Source: Xiphias gladius | Lineage: Eukaryota > Chordata > Actinopteri > Istiophoriformes > Xiphiidae | Length of the DNA: 64,000 bases | Direction of reading: 5' to 3' | NCBI RefSeq assembly: GCF_016859285.1 | Contig: NC_053417.1 | Coordinates: 16,276,706 to 16,340,705, forward strand | The notes under the pieces: model-generated | The model's input: only the letters and a program-made list of their open reading frames with translations | The model's database searches: none | What the model was told of the DNA's origin: nothing | Translations under genes and position numbers: made by a program | Part shown: one piece after another, positions 1-12,122 of the stretch | How the letters are laid out: each line of letters starts with the position of its first letter | Numbering within the stretch: the first letter of the stretch is position 1

Positions 1-159
1 TAAAGCAATATTTACCAGTTGTGACTGCTGACTAGTTGCTTTGTTAACACCCTAACACATCCCAAGAGAGAGTATGATTGCGCTGGTCATGAGCTGCTGA
101 CATTTGGACGACAGTAAGGTCTGCTAACACACACTTGTCTTACTCTTGGTCCTCCACAG

Positions 160-2610
160 ATGATGAGGAAGAAAGAAGAAGAGACTGCGCCGCTGCAGAG
201 AAGGTAAGGAAACACCCTTGTCTTCATTTTGTGTCGCTTTGCATCTGTCCACCTTAAGTTAAATGCAAACGGTTTCATTCTGTTGTAGTGCGAGTGTGAG
301 GATGGCCACCAAGAAGTTTGAATCCAACACGGTAAGATGACAATTTACTTTCACCTGAAGTAACAAAAATAAATAAATAAATAATTTAAAGAACAATGAT
401 TTTTGTATAACACTTCAATCAATCAGTCAATCAAAAAAAAAAAAAGAAAAATCAACAAAACTGTACCTGTAACTTGAACAGGAAGGTATTCTTTGAATAT
501 AAAAAGATGGCACATGTTGACTGGGATTGTGAAGTGCATTAAAGTGTCATCGAAACGAAAATGTTATTTGTTTTGAAGTTTAAAATAGATTATTCACAGT
601 GTGTCTAATATTAAGTATCCTTGGGTTTGGACCAGGACCAAAATGAAGATGAAGACAAACCATCATCTTTCGTGAGAAAGTGAGTTGATTTCTGCGTACC
701 TCTTCTAGTCCAATTTTAGTCAAAATAAGTGACTACAGCTGGACAAGTGCATACGTGGATTCTGTGTTGTTCAGCTCTAGGCAGAGGATTTCATCCAGGT
801 CCATCCAGGAGAAGATGGAGAGACTGGCTCAGGCTGCACAGGTCAGACTCTCAGCCTGCAAAACATCATAACTGAGCCTTCCAATGCAGCAAAAGTAGCC
901 ATCATCTTCTTACTCTAGTCCACATCAATTGTCAGTATTACTGATGGTGTTTTCTCCGCACTCTGCTTCCTATATGTGCGTAGAAGTCAGAAATAATGCG
1001 ATCTCCAGACGTGGCCCAGAGGACCCTGTTCCTGCTGGAGGAGGTGTCCAGGAAGAGAGGTCTCTTTGAGAAGGAGCAGCAGGAAGCGGCCCCCACCGGC
1101 CCTGGAGTTTCCAGACAGGTACCTTCATTGCTCAAAATCCACTTTATGTTCTGTGTTAGACGCACATGTGCTGTCATGCTTGCACTTAACTTTTAGTAAT
1201 GGCAACAAAACACAGTAGATATATTATTCAAAAATACATAGATAAAACAAAGATTGATAAACAAACAAACAAATAATAAAAATGAAACAAATAAACAAAA
1301 TATATTAATATTAACAGGATTGTCAGCAATTAAACGAAACTTGCACTTGTGAAAACACAAGGTGTTATATACTATTGTACACACACCACATTATTATACT
1401 TCTCACAAACTGTGTGGATATTCATAAAATATGCGTGGACATAGAGCACATACTAGGTCTGGATTAATGCTATGATGATCTGTTGACCAAGGCTTAGGGG
1501 GAATTCTGAGCAGCCTCAGCTTTAACTTCATGTAACATGTAATATTACAGCTATGCACTCATACCATTAGCAAAAATGGGATCTAATTATTTTACATCTC
1601 TGGTGTTACCAGGAATTTAGGAGCTTCACATCAGGAATGTCGGACCGGATCAGCCGCTGGCTCAACAAGACCAACCAAACTGGGCCTTCACACAGTCCTA
1701 CTGTATGGTCACCTATTAACCAGGCTATTTGCATTGTAACGTGTCTACTAAAACTGGTTACAAGTGCAGAATCTGGAAGTTAGAGGGCAGTAGTACTCTT
1801 TCGGTTAAATGTGCCTCAGCGTTCTGAGCAGGATGTTTTTTTGGGTTGTTTTTTTTTTCCTGCTGCTTACTTTTGATTAGTTTCACATTTTACAGTCTTT
1901 ATGCAGAATTTGGTCACGTAGCTCTCACTGATTGTATTCAGGGCTGGGGGAGTGTCAACCCTTACCAAACCACCTCAGATTAAGTTCCTCATTGTTTTTA
2001 AAAAAAGATTTCTAGTTCCAGCAACTATGATTATTTGTGATTTACATTCATTGGAAATTTTGGTTGCTTTTATTCTTATAATTTCTAAGTTAGCATTCAC
2101 TCTGCTTGTTCTTATTCTGTTCTTTTTATTTTGTGGGGAATGTTTGACTCCTGGTGATTAGAGACTTCAGCTCAGAGTTTAATAGGATATCCGGTTGACT
2201 TAAATTAAAAAATATTGGTCAAGAAGTTATAAGTAAGTTCAAATACGTTTCTATGACATACACGGATCGCTGTTTGTTTTAACAGTAAGATATCTGTGGC
2301 TACAGGGACACAGTCATCTCTCTCATATCTGAGCAAAAACAAGAGGTTTTTGGTTTTTCTTTTTTAGAGAATCTGAGGCATATCAGACATAAGCACATTT
2401 TGTAATATGTATACAGAGTATACATATTTTTCTCTTTTCTGCCTGCTTTACTGCTTTGTCAAGGGTTAATTTCCTTTTAGAAATAAGAGTGATCATATTT
2501 GTATTTTCTATTTATAGGACTTGAGACATGTGGACATCACCGGTAAGAGGAGCCTATTTGAGAACAGAGGAGAGGACAGTGTCTCAAAAGCCAGCCCCGG
2601 AAAAATCTAA
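160..2610 (+). CDS. lad1: ladinin-1, C-terminal part (5' end outside window)
   Basis: Ladinin-1 is an anchoring-filament protein of epithelial basement membranes. Seven exons are visible: 160-203, 289-331, 636-679, 775-841, 984-1118, 1613-1702 and 2518-2610 (stop TAA 2608-2610). All junctions are GT-AG and keep one frame, giving 171 residues. Short blocks match recalled human LAD1 in order: LQRSASVR (human LTRSASMK), IQEKMERLAQAAQKSE (human GEKLERYHTAIRRSES), SRKRGLFEKE (human ASKRHLFEKE), and SGMSDRISRWLNKTNQ (human SGVVTSRLNLWISRTQ). The order lad1-tnnt2-pkp1 agrees with human chromosome 1. The ATG at 160 is in frame but directly follows an acceptor, so it is probably internal; the long repetitive N-terminal part would lie left of the window. 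The tail RSLFENRGEDSVSK ends in GKI. The protein is rich in charged residues with no membrane segment. Confidence 0.86.
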
Positions 2611-3480
2611 AAGTGAGGGATCCCCATTTAGAATGTGCAACAGGTAGGATTAGTGTCCCAGACTGCATGTAGTAACATACAGTAATACTTATTTGTCGGG
2701 ATATGACTATGAAAACAGGCGTAACATAACCCAAATGAAGCAGATCTTAGGCTGCCAGCAACTTTGACACGACGTCACGTTTAAATATGAAACCAAAAAG
2801 TATTTCTTCATTAATAATCTCTTGCCTTTCTGTGCCTCAATTTGTAGGATTAAGAAGACGGTTAGAGGAGACAAAGAAACTGGAAGGTTAATAAATGCCA
2901 TGAGTGACTGATTGCTTCTTCAAGCTTAATTTTTTTTTTTTTTTTTTTTGCCTTCACTGCCAAAGCACACACGTGGAACAGACAGAAGAACTGGAGAAAA
3001 AAAGTGAGCTGAGTTATAGCTTTAGAGGACTGAAAAGGAGGAATCTGCTTTTAAAGTTGGGAGGCTTCTATCATACATTTTTATACTGCTTCTTAAAGTA
3101 TGATTTTGTCGTTTTGCAAACATTAAAATACATTAAAACCTTAAAATACAGGAAGATGTTCAACTGAGTGAGGAAAAGAGTGAAAAGCAAAGTATACAGA
3201 GGATAAGAAAAGTAATAGAAAAGAGAAAGGGCAGTGACTTGTTTGTTTTAAAACTCTTTAGCTGTTTGCCTTAACTTTGTGTAATTTTTTAAGCACTTTA
3301 AACAGGTGAAGGTCTTAAAGCTAATAATACCCATTTTTATTGAATTAGAGTAGTGGCAATTCTGGAGTTTTAAATGTAAGTTTTTGTCTAATCTGCCAAA
3401 ATATAATGTAGGTTCTGTGTGTCTTTGTGGGAAAGATGCTGCCTGTCTGAGGAATAAAACGTTTTCCTACATGTGTCTGC
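2611..3480 (+). other. lad1: lad1 3' UTR with polyadenylation signal
   Basis: After the lad1 stop the sequence is AT-rich and non-coding. A canonical AATAAA lies at 3453-3458, followed by T-rich and GT-rich sequence, so the transcript probably ends near 3475. No protein-coding signal is seen here. The extent is inferred from the signal only. Confidence 0.55.
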
Positions 3481-3557
3481 CATAAATTTTCTTTTGCTCA
3501 CTTACACAACACAGAAACAGTGTCTAGTCTTAAATGCATATGTACTCTTTCACATCT

Positions 3558-3800
3558 CTTATCTCAGAGGAGGGAGAATGTAGATAAGAGCTGTGTGCCT
3601 GTGTTTTGTCAGCAACAGGGTGCCATGCATGGGTGAGAGAGAGCTTGTGTTTGTGCGTGTGCATGAATCATTGTCTGTGAGCAACTGTGGACTTATCTGG
3701 ATCTTTCTGGCATTGCAACCTGCAGCCGTGCATACACAAGCCTTTTTTGGGAATGGTGATAATGGAGAGTACATGCTATCTAAAAGTTTATTAATAACAC
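3558..3800 (+). promoter_or_regulatory. tnnt2: candidate cardiac promoter of tnnt2 (GATA, CArG, M-CAT motifs)
   Basis: Just upstream of the tnnt2 leader exon there is a motif cluster. GATA-type sites: TTATCT at 3559-3564, AGATAAG at 3582-3588, TTATCT at 3693-3698 and GATAA at 3758-3762. An E-box CAACTG lies at 3682-3687. A perfect CArG box CCTTTTTTGG is at 3741-3750, and an M-CAT core (GGAATG, reverse of CATTCC) overlaps its end at 3750-3755. Known biology: SRF, GATA4 and TEAD factors bind such motifs in cardiac troponin T promoters. The AT-rich stretch 3779-3797 could serve as a TATA-like element. The motifs are seen directly; their function is inferred. Confidence 0.5.
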
Positions 3801-3946
3801 AACAAGGGACCCTAAGCCTTTTCCCCGCTACACAGTCCGTCCCTTTGCCCTCTGAGACTCACCTCACGTTCCTGCTAGAGAAAGTGAGGACCTCTCCTCT
3901 GCTGCACACTGAGCTCTCTTTCTCCATCAGTCCATCTGATCTTCAG
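3800..3946 (+). other. tnnt2: tnnt2 non-coding leader exon (5' end approximate)
   Basis: A good donor (CAG followed by GTAAGT) at 3947 ends a segment with no start codon in the troponin frame. The next acceptor is at 4085-4086, before the exon carrying the start codon. Vertebrate TNNT2 genes begin with a small untranslated exon, so this fits. The 5' boundary is a guess, placed downstream of the promoter motifs. Confidence 0.45.
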
Positions 3947-4118
3947 GTAAGTGTCACTGATGAAAAGACGATAAAACTAGAAATAGACTATGCACATTGT
4001 TAAATGAGAGGCTGTAAATGAATTGGCGAGAATGTGAAGGGGAACATGATTTCTGGGTGAATTTATGGAGTCTCTTTGACGTTCAGATTCACCGCTGCAC
4101 ACCTGGAAGCTCACTGCC

Positions 4119-7100
4119 ATGTCGGACAACGAAGAAGTGGTGGAGGAGTATGAGGAGTAGGTTGAAGCTAGGTTTCATTTTCATGTACCATACAAAAGAG
4201 TCTACTATTTCTGCCTAAACATACGGAGCACCCTGTTATATAATTGCACATATATAGACATGTAGCATCTGTACATCTGTTGTAGTGACAGCTGCATTTT
4301 ATTGTAATGTGATGATAGATTGCTATTTAATTGCATCTTGGATCAGAATAGTAATGCATCTATGTGTTTGAATTTCACAGGGAGGTGGAAGGTAAGAACT
4401 CTAATCATGACTCCCCATCAGTGCATTACTGAAAGATGTGATCTACTGTTAAAACTAAAGCCATGCTGTTGAGACTAATGTTTTCTTTAAATAATCCACT
4501 GAGTTTAACATAGTAATCTGATACTATAATATACTATGTAGGTAGGGACTTTTCAATCTTGATGTGTACACAATGTAAATGAGCAACGTACAGCACTACA
4601 TAATTAACAGGGCTTCTGCTTTTTTTTCCGTTTGAGGCTCATCACAATGCAGCACAAAGTGCGTTTGCGCCAAAGAGACTTCTTTGTTGAGTCAAAGATT
4701 GCAGTCGCTAGATTACTGGGAAAACCCGCAGAATGTAAAAGTTATTTGTTCAGGGTCTTGACGGTGATGTCCTCTTCCTGTTCTTCTTTTGCTTGTAATT
4801 AGGTGTAGCATTAGTGGCATTACAGCAAAAGTAGCTGTGTGTGTGTATATATATAACATGATGTACTATAAACCACAGTTTGCATTTCTCATTATGTGAT
4901 CACATTTGTAAATTCCCTCTGTCTGTATTTCCCTGGCTGTGGAATTCAGAAGAGGAGGCAGTTGAAGGTATGGAACTTGTTATATTTGCAGTAAAGCTTT
5001 AGCACTGACATTTATAAACAAAGCTCTTGGTCATGAATGAATGATTTTTGGCCATGGTTCAATCAGTCCTGGCGCTCAGGGTGCTTGTGTTTAAACTAAG
5101 ATGGCTATGACCGACATTCATGAATGATGATATTTGAGATGATATTTGAATTAGCCACGCTTCATCTCACCAAGCTTGAAACACATGCTCATTTATTTCT
5201 TTCTTTCCTCGTGTGTGTCTGATTGTTGCTGGCTGCTTTGCTAGCTGGCTGGCTGCACTAACCACATCTATGCTTTGCTCAGCAGAGGAGCAGGAGGTAG
5301 AGGAGGAGGTGGAGGAGCAGGAGGAGGCGGCAGAAGAAGGTACCGCTCGAGCTTCAGGCTGAAAACACTTTCTTCTCTCTCCATAGACAATAAATATCTG
5401 GCTGATTTTGGTGACATGAAGCAAGTACCAAGTGTTGATTCCCCTGCTCCACCCTTAAATCAGAAACAAGTTAGGGTGATGATGCACATGGGCAATAACT
5501 GGTCATTAAAATTATGGTACAAAATTTAATTTGAAGTATTATTTGAAGAATTTGAAGTTCAAACTTTTCTGGATTAGCATGGTACAATATCAAATGCCCA
5601 AACAAAGATTGTCTGAGTTCACAAAGTCAGTCTCTTTTTGCTGTCGGTAATGGAGATATTTCACAAAGTACCACCTGATGAGATCATACATTTTGGACTT
5701 TGTGGCTTAGCTCTGTCTCTCTCTCTCTCTCTGATGTTCCCAAATGTTGACCAACCTGCTCATGAGCTTGTGGGTGGAATTTTGTTCTTAAATGCCCTAT
5801 CACATGAATCTGACGATTTCGAGTCAAGGTTAATACACACGCACATGGACAAACACACACACCTTCACCAGCTCTTCGGTGCTGTTCGCTTTAAATGCCA
5901 GAGGAGGGTAGCTCATTCTGAACTGGCCACTTGCTATCTCTCTGCAAGGTTTTCCATGGTGTTTGAACAAACTTTTGTCTATCCTACTCTGGGAGACTGA
6001 GTGCTTCAAACTAACGTAATTTGGATCTTCAAAAAGTGTAAATAAGCTCGGAGAAGAAAAAAAAAAACTATTTAATTAGGATTAGCAGCTGTTCTCTCGT
6101 CTCATTCCTTTCACCATGGACTTGTGAAAAATGGCAGGTCATTGACAAGGGAGAGTGATTGATTGAATAAGGCAATGAGTCAATATCACACCCTGTTATT
6201 GTCAAGATTTCTCACTGACATTTAACTATTTGCCCAAAAACTCCTTTCTCTGCCAGAGACCGTGCAGGAGGAAGACGGACCTGCTGCAGAGGAGGAGGCC
6301 GGTGAAGAACAAGGTAAGGGGCTATAAAATGGAAAACATTGTGGCCAGGTTGTTGTTGAGTGCAGACATCTGCTCAGTGTTGTTACTGTGTCAGTGTTTA
6401 ATCAGCAAGATGCATGCGTAGTGCTGTGTATGTGTTGACAGCAAAGTGATGATGATTCATTTATTCTGTCCGTAACCATCAGACAGATAGATTGGGAATG
6501 ATGTGCTATCTCAGTCACACTTCACTTTGGTATGTGACAGTCTGCAGTTACTTGATAAGCTCAAACGTACATGTTTTCTTTCTCTCTCTGTCTCTTAGTC
6601 ATACCAGACACAGCCACTGGCTCAGAGTAATCCTCAAGCCTGCTAATGCTCCCAGGCCTAAAGCTCTTGCTCAATAGTCAGAATAGCTATCACAGCTCAT
6701 CAGAGATGTTAAGGCGTTTCTCTCACATGATACTGCAGGGATGTTAGTCAGATTCATTCTCATCTATGCTTTCAAATCAGCAAAACGCCCTATGAAGCAC
6801 CTGTGAACTTTCACCGGATGTGTCACACACAATGGCCAGGAGAAAGTGACTTTTTTTGGACTTGACATCAGCATTTAGCTCAAAGCACCATTGTGCCTAA
6901 GTTTGGCCTCACACAGCCGTTAGCCACAGTCTAGTCTTGTTTAAGTAAACAAAAACATTAATCGGAATCCTGCTGCTACTGTATAATTGAGAGACTAATG
7001 CTGAAGTTTTTATGGCTTTTGTTGTTTATTGGGTGTCATTCAGAGGTCACAGTAGCCAAATGTTCCTTGGTGAGAAACTGCTTATTATCAAGACATGTCT

Positions 7101-10100
7101 CTATAGACATCATCTGTCACCTCTCCAGAGTGCTATTTATGATATATGACACATGCAGCCCTTCACTTTTGACACACCCCAACACAGACAAGCAAACAGT
7201 ACCTGGTTTTCTCAGTGCTGTGTCTTGGTTTTTCTCATTTTTCCATACGCTCTCATACAGTTTATCATTTTGTCTGTCAGCAGGAAAACACTACAATTTA
7301 CTGTTCCAAAATGCTAACTGTTCCTCATTTGACACAGACAGTCACAAACAGAGACAAACCTCTTAAGGATTTTGTTTTTTGGTTTCAGATGGAGAAGAGG
7401 AAGCCGAAGAAGGAGAAGGTAACACTCTTTTTCTAAACTGCATCGAAATGAATGCTGCCACATGGTGAATCTATTTTTCTTTTCTTTTTTTCTTGGGTGC
7501 ATAACTTGCTGGCATTTCTTTGTGCGATTATAATGAAACAGCTTGGTGTGTCCTTGCTGAGAGAGATTGTGTGTTGTGGTCTGGACGAGCTCATCTCTGT
7601 CTATCCTTTTTTTTCTTCTTCTTCTTCTACAGAGGAGGAAACCAAACCAAAATTCAAGTGAGTAACATTCACTTATGTGTACAGACACATTTATTCTTCC
7701 AAAGTACTTTTTTGGAAACCAAAAAATGTATGATAAAGATAATACTATTTCCCGAAAACAAAGCTGTTGAATTAAAGACATAGTTTTTGGGAAATTATCT
7801 GTTCTTTTTGCAGAGAATTAGATGAGAAGATCGATGCCACTCTCATGTCTGTACTACCATACCATCAGCAGCCATTTAGCTTACCTTAGCACGAAAGACT
7901 GAAAACAAGGGGAAACATCTAGCCTTGCTATGTACAAAGGTATCAAAATCCTTCCACGGGCATCTCTTAAGCTCACTAATTAACACATTATAAGTTTGTT
8001 TGTTCCGCACAGAGTTACTTTACCCGGCCAAGGAATAGTGTGGTACATAACTTGTCATATTTACACCTCAGTTTTTGTATGAATTAAACAAGATATAACA
8101 TCTTAATTAGTGAGTAAAGGATACTACATGAGTTGAAAGGGACAGGTACACGCAGGTTTTATTAAGGGAAAAGTGAGGTTAGTTACTGTAGCTTGGCTGA
8201 CTTGGCCCGCTCATGGGGATTGTTGGCAGCTGTGGCAGTGGCTGTGACACACAACTAAGGCAGGCCGTTAAGTTACTTAACCCTCAGCAGCCGTTTGTGT
8301 CAAAAATAATTCTCAATCTCATCAATCTCCTTTTCTGAGTTATAACTCGTAGAAATCATAGAAATAAAGGTGCTCCTTATAACTTCAGAACTTGTCTGAG
8401 AATCATGACTTTTTTAAGGTCTCTTCGGTATCAATATAGTGATAATTAGCCTCAAATTTAGCATACAGATATGAGAGTGGTATCAGTCTTCTCATCTAAC
8501 TTTTAACCCTACACAGAAGCCTCAACCTATAATCCCCCATTTAACCTCACGTAACCCATGTGCTAGATTCTCATACTCAACCATAAATTTAGACCAAACC
8601 CCTGTGTAACTGTAACCCCGGCCCCTAAGACTAACCCCTCCAAAAAAATATATAATTACTATACTAATATAAGTCATCAGTGTTTCGAAACAATGACTTG
8701 TTCTCATTTCTGTATATTTTCCACAGCATTTGGACAGGCATAGACATGTATGGATACGTTACAGGAACATTTGTTTGGCATGTTGAAACTGCTGATTTTA
8801 TTTGATCCTCATTTGACCTCCAGAGTGACAGTTACTGATATATCTTTTTAAATTGCTTACTCTATATTATAACTCACTGATTCGTTCACTCACCCTCCTA
8901 TCTGTTTTCAATCTCCAGGCCATTTATCATGCCAAACCTCATCCCTCCCAAGATCCCAGATGGAGAGAAGGTGGATTTTGATGTGAGTGACAGACTGGGA
9001 ATCAGAACAGAGGACTGCCTGATTACGTATAGTACATAGTGTGCAAAGTTTTCTGCCTAAGGGTATATAATACTAAGAGAGACACGTCGATGTTAAACAT
9101 GTTCTAGAGTCCCTATTTAGAATAAGAAGGCCTTCTTTACATTTTCTGATCTACTTTTCAGTGAGTGCCCAGAGAAGAGACGAATAGCGAATACAGTATG
9201 CGCATCCGGTCTTTTTTGTAATATTGAAACCAATGAAACATGGACCCAAATCCCTTTTTCTGTAGGATATACATCGTAAAAGGATGGAGAAGGATCTGAT
9301 GGAGCTTCAGACTTTGATTGAGGTTCACTTTGAGAGCAGAAAGAAGGAAGAAGAGGAGCTCATTCATCTCAAAGAGAGGATTGTGAGTGCCTAATACTAT
9401 GGCCAGTCTACTGTAAACCTATCCACCCACACATAAAGTCAAAGATCTGTTTCAAGATCTGTTAAAATGGGATGATTTGTTGTGCAGGAGAAGCGCCGGT
9501 TTGAGCGAGCAGAGCAACATAGAATCCGCAGTGAGAGAGAGAAAGAGCGACAGAAGCGCCTTGAGGTAAAGCCTTGTTCCAGCTGCAGTGATGTAATTTA
9601 TACAGCTGCTTACATTTCACTCTGGGTCTTTTTTCTTTTTTGATCCATGTTTTCTAGGAGGAGAGAGCTCGTAAGGAGGAGGAAGAAGCCAAGAGGAGAG
9701 CAGAGGATGATGCTAAGAAGAAGAAAACCCTGACCAGCCTCCACTTTGGAGGGTACATGCAGAAACTGGTGAGAAACTGAAGGGTTTATTGTGGGGGTTT
9801 CTAAGAAGTCCGAGTAGTAAAATGTGAGGGATGTATACCAGATGAATTATTTCACTTTCCCACAGACAGAGAAACGGAGTGGTAAGAGGCAGACTGAGAG
9901 AGAGAAGAAGAAGAAGATCCTGAGTGACAGACGCAAATCTCTGGAAATTGAGCACTTGAGCCAGGAAAAGCTCAAGTGGGTGGAGAAATATCATGTCATT
10001 ATACCACATCAAAAAACATTTTATTGTCAAAAATGACAGCAACAACCAGGCAATCTCCTTTTTTTTTCGTCTCACAGGGAGAAAGCTAAGGAGCTTTGGG

Positions 10101-11534
10101 AGTGGATGTACCAGCTGGAGGCAGAGAAGTTTGAGCTGCAGTACCAGTTCACCAGACAGAAATATGAGGTTAGCATGCAAAGATACACAACACAAATCAC
10201 TGAAGTAAGACATGGGGTCTAATGGACCTCACTGGAGTAACATTTGCATGTTTTCTTTGTTCCAGATTAATGTGCTGAGGAATCGTGTCAGCGATCATCA
10301 GAAAATGTGAGAATGAACTCTGAATATAATTTCTTTCTTTTTCTGATGCCACATACATTTTTTCACACAGACGCACCACTAATATGGACACCTCCTCACA
10401 GACTATGTACCTAGTCTACCTCATTGACTAAACGCAGGACGCTTTGAAAGGAATTTCACTTTCCAGCAGGAAGTGAATTAAGGAGGTGAATTACCTCTCT
10501 ACCCAGGTTGGCGCTTTCCAGCACTTGTTTAGCTTACTATCTATCTGCATTCCCTTAGCCATTTAGCCTAGCTAACAGAAACCTCTATTTCCACCTGTCA
10601 AGAGAAATTACCTCACAGATAAAGAGAAGGACTCCCAGCTTGTTTACTCCCCTCAGGGAACATTGGTATTTGCATAACCTCCAGTTTTCATAGGTGTAAT
10701 AGGACTCCGCTTGATAAGTAAACTAAACTTTAGGTGTGAAATTGGCGGAGTGTCCCTTTAATGTTATAGTTAAAGTTAGGCTACCGGGAGAAAGCGGGTT
10801 AATATTTTGTGTAGCTTGTATTTTGGCCTGACACCAGGGTGCCAAATTTGGCACAAATGCCCCTCAAAGTTCATGCACATGCCCATTATTCAAAGTTTTA
10901 AGTAAAGCCAGAGGCTCAGATGACAAATATCAGTGATTATGTCTTGTAATTCATATTCCAAGAATACAGAAGAAATGTAATAGAGTCACAGAAACAACAG
11001 TTAAATTGTAAAGAAGCTATAACTGATTACAGCATGCCACTCTGCAAGTCCTTTTTCATAGAAAAACGGTTGTGTGGAGGGATGGATATGTAGCGGCCCT
11101 TTGGGTGCTCATCACTAATTGAATGGGGTTTTGAGGCCAGAAAAAGCACCTCGCCCCGTCCCCTCCCTGTCACAGCCCCGCTCTGATTTTGCTCATCCCC
11201 AAAAGTGAATGAGCCCCCCCTGAGGCTCTGTAACTTACTCAATCTGAGCAAGCTGGCTGAATGGCTGGGTGTGGCAGGCAGCCATGCCAGCTGTCATAGC
11301 TGTCACAAACGGTCTAAAAGAGTCTTCTAAGGCTGTGTATGTCTCATGCCGTGTGCCGCCTGCCTTGTTATTTTTGGAGTGGATTTTAGAGGATTGTGCA
11401 ACCTCTAAATGTCAGCTAAATGTATATTATCAATGCTTTTTTGTGGACAAACGAGTTAGGCCAAATGTCTGTCTCATGGGACCCTTATTTTTTTCAACAG
11501 ATCCAAGAGAACCAAGAGAGGCCTAAGGAAATAG
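4119..11534 (+). CDS. tnnt2: troponin T, cardiac type
   Basis: Troponin T anchors the troponin complex to tropomyosin on the thin filament. Coding exons: 4119-4156, 4381-4391, 4950-4967, 5286-5339, 6257-6313, 7389-7418, 7633-7657, 8919-8982, 9266-9382, 9488-9565, 9658-9768, 9866-9975, 10078-10168, 10266-10306 and 11501-11534. Total 879 nt, 292 residues. The protein starts [13 protein letters not shown] as in human TNNT2. An acidic hypervariable region (about residues 1-77) is built from small exons. The conserved tropomyosin-binding block contains [20 protein letters not shown]. The TnI/TnC-binding coiled coil contains [14 protein letters not shown] and [17 protein letters not shown]. The tail is [10 protein letters not shown], unlike the usual GRWK ending. 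Identity as TNNT2 rather than TNNT1 or TNNT3 rests on the acidic N-terminus, the first exon and the neighbours lad1 and pkp1. Which fish paralogue it is cannot be told here. Confidence 0.96.
5281..5285 (+). promoter_or_regulatory. tnnt2: tandem NAGNAG splice acceptor in tnnt2
   Basis: The acceptor before the 54-nt acidic exon reads CTCAGCAG. Splicing at the first AG (5281-5282) adds one codon (Ala) relative to splicing at the second (5284-5285). Both keep the frame, because the preceding exon ends in phase 1. NAGNAG acceptors commonly give single-residue variants; use of both here is inferred. Confidence 0.5.
7770..8505. mobile_element. non-autonomous inverted-repeat element in tnnt2 intron (family A)
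   Basis: This fills most of the intron between the exons at 7633-7657 and 8919-8982. The left part, TTAGATGAGAAGATCGATGC near 7819-7838, is mirrored by GGTATCAGTCTTCTCATCTA near 8479-8498. The inner motif TTAGCTTACCTTAGCACGAA is shared with the copies at 14661-14840 and 27568-28002. I recall this as a common fish MITE-like repeat. There is no transposase ORF. Confidence 0.7.
10425..10765. repeat. possible dispersed repeat in the last tnnt2 intron
   Basis: The intron between 10306 and 11501 ends a segment with TTGGCGGAGTGTCCCTTTA (about 10744-10762). This resembles the terminal sequence of short inverted-repeat elements I recall from fish genomes. I see no clear matching left end, so the boundaries are rough. 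The rest of the intron shows nothing recognisable. Confidence 0.3.
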
Positions 11535-11752
11535 ATGCTGACATGCTGAGTGAGCAGTGTAACCATCAGCCCTGTCCTGCAGCTATAACCTGAGACCAAG
11601 TCCTGGCTTTCCAGCCACACCCCAGTCCCACCTGTCACACTAATACAGCCACCTACAATACCATTTATAACCAGTTTTCCAGCTCCACCTCACTCTATTA
11701 TTTTCCTCTTTTTCCCATCCTTTGAACTAGATGTTCTGTGTTTAATGGTGTA

Positions 11753-11758
11753 AATAAA
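11753..11758 (+). other. tnnt2: polyadenylation signal of tnnt2
   Basis: AATAAA lies about 220 bases after the tnnt2 stop codon, followed by a T-rich stretch. The short 3' UTR is typical of troponin genes. Confidence 0.75.
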
Positions 11759-11966
11759 ACTATCTCAGTTTAAACACTTGCTTCTTGCTCTTTCAGCTTG
11801 GGTGCATGTGTTCATTTACTGACACCAAACTGCACCGAGAGTAACTAAGACTCTACAATCAAAGTACAACCAAGAGATGAATGCAGAAAGACTAAAGCAA
11901 GGACAGGAAGAGACATCCTCCTACTCAGAAACAGGCTCTGACACGATTGGGACTGACATTGAGCTA

Positions 11967-12042
11967 ACACCCTCAACTCCACCCAACACCCAGAACTCCA
12001 CCCAACACACACAACTCCACCCAACACACACACGCACGCACG

Positions 12043-12117
<75 letters not shown>
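11967..12117. repeat. minisatellite plus CA microsatellite
   Basis: Three imperfect copies of a unit containing AACTCCACCCAACAC (11967-12030) run into ACGC repeats and then a CA tract ending at 12117. The open frames across it are low-complexity artefacts. Confidence 0.9.

Positions 12118-12122
<5 letters not shown>

Noticed and set aside
160-203. ATGATG at 160 as the true lad1 start
   Set aside because: It comes right after an acceptor-like CTCCACAG. Ladinin has a long N-terminal part not seen here, so the start is likely left of the window.
1770-1787. GTTAGAGGGCAGTAG as a CTCF site
   Set aside because: It matches only the second half of the consensus, about 8 of 12 core positions, and is in a lad1 intron.
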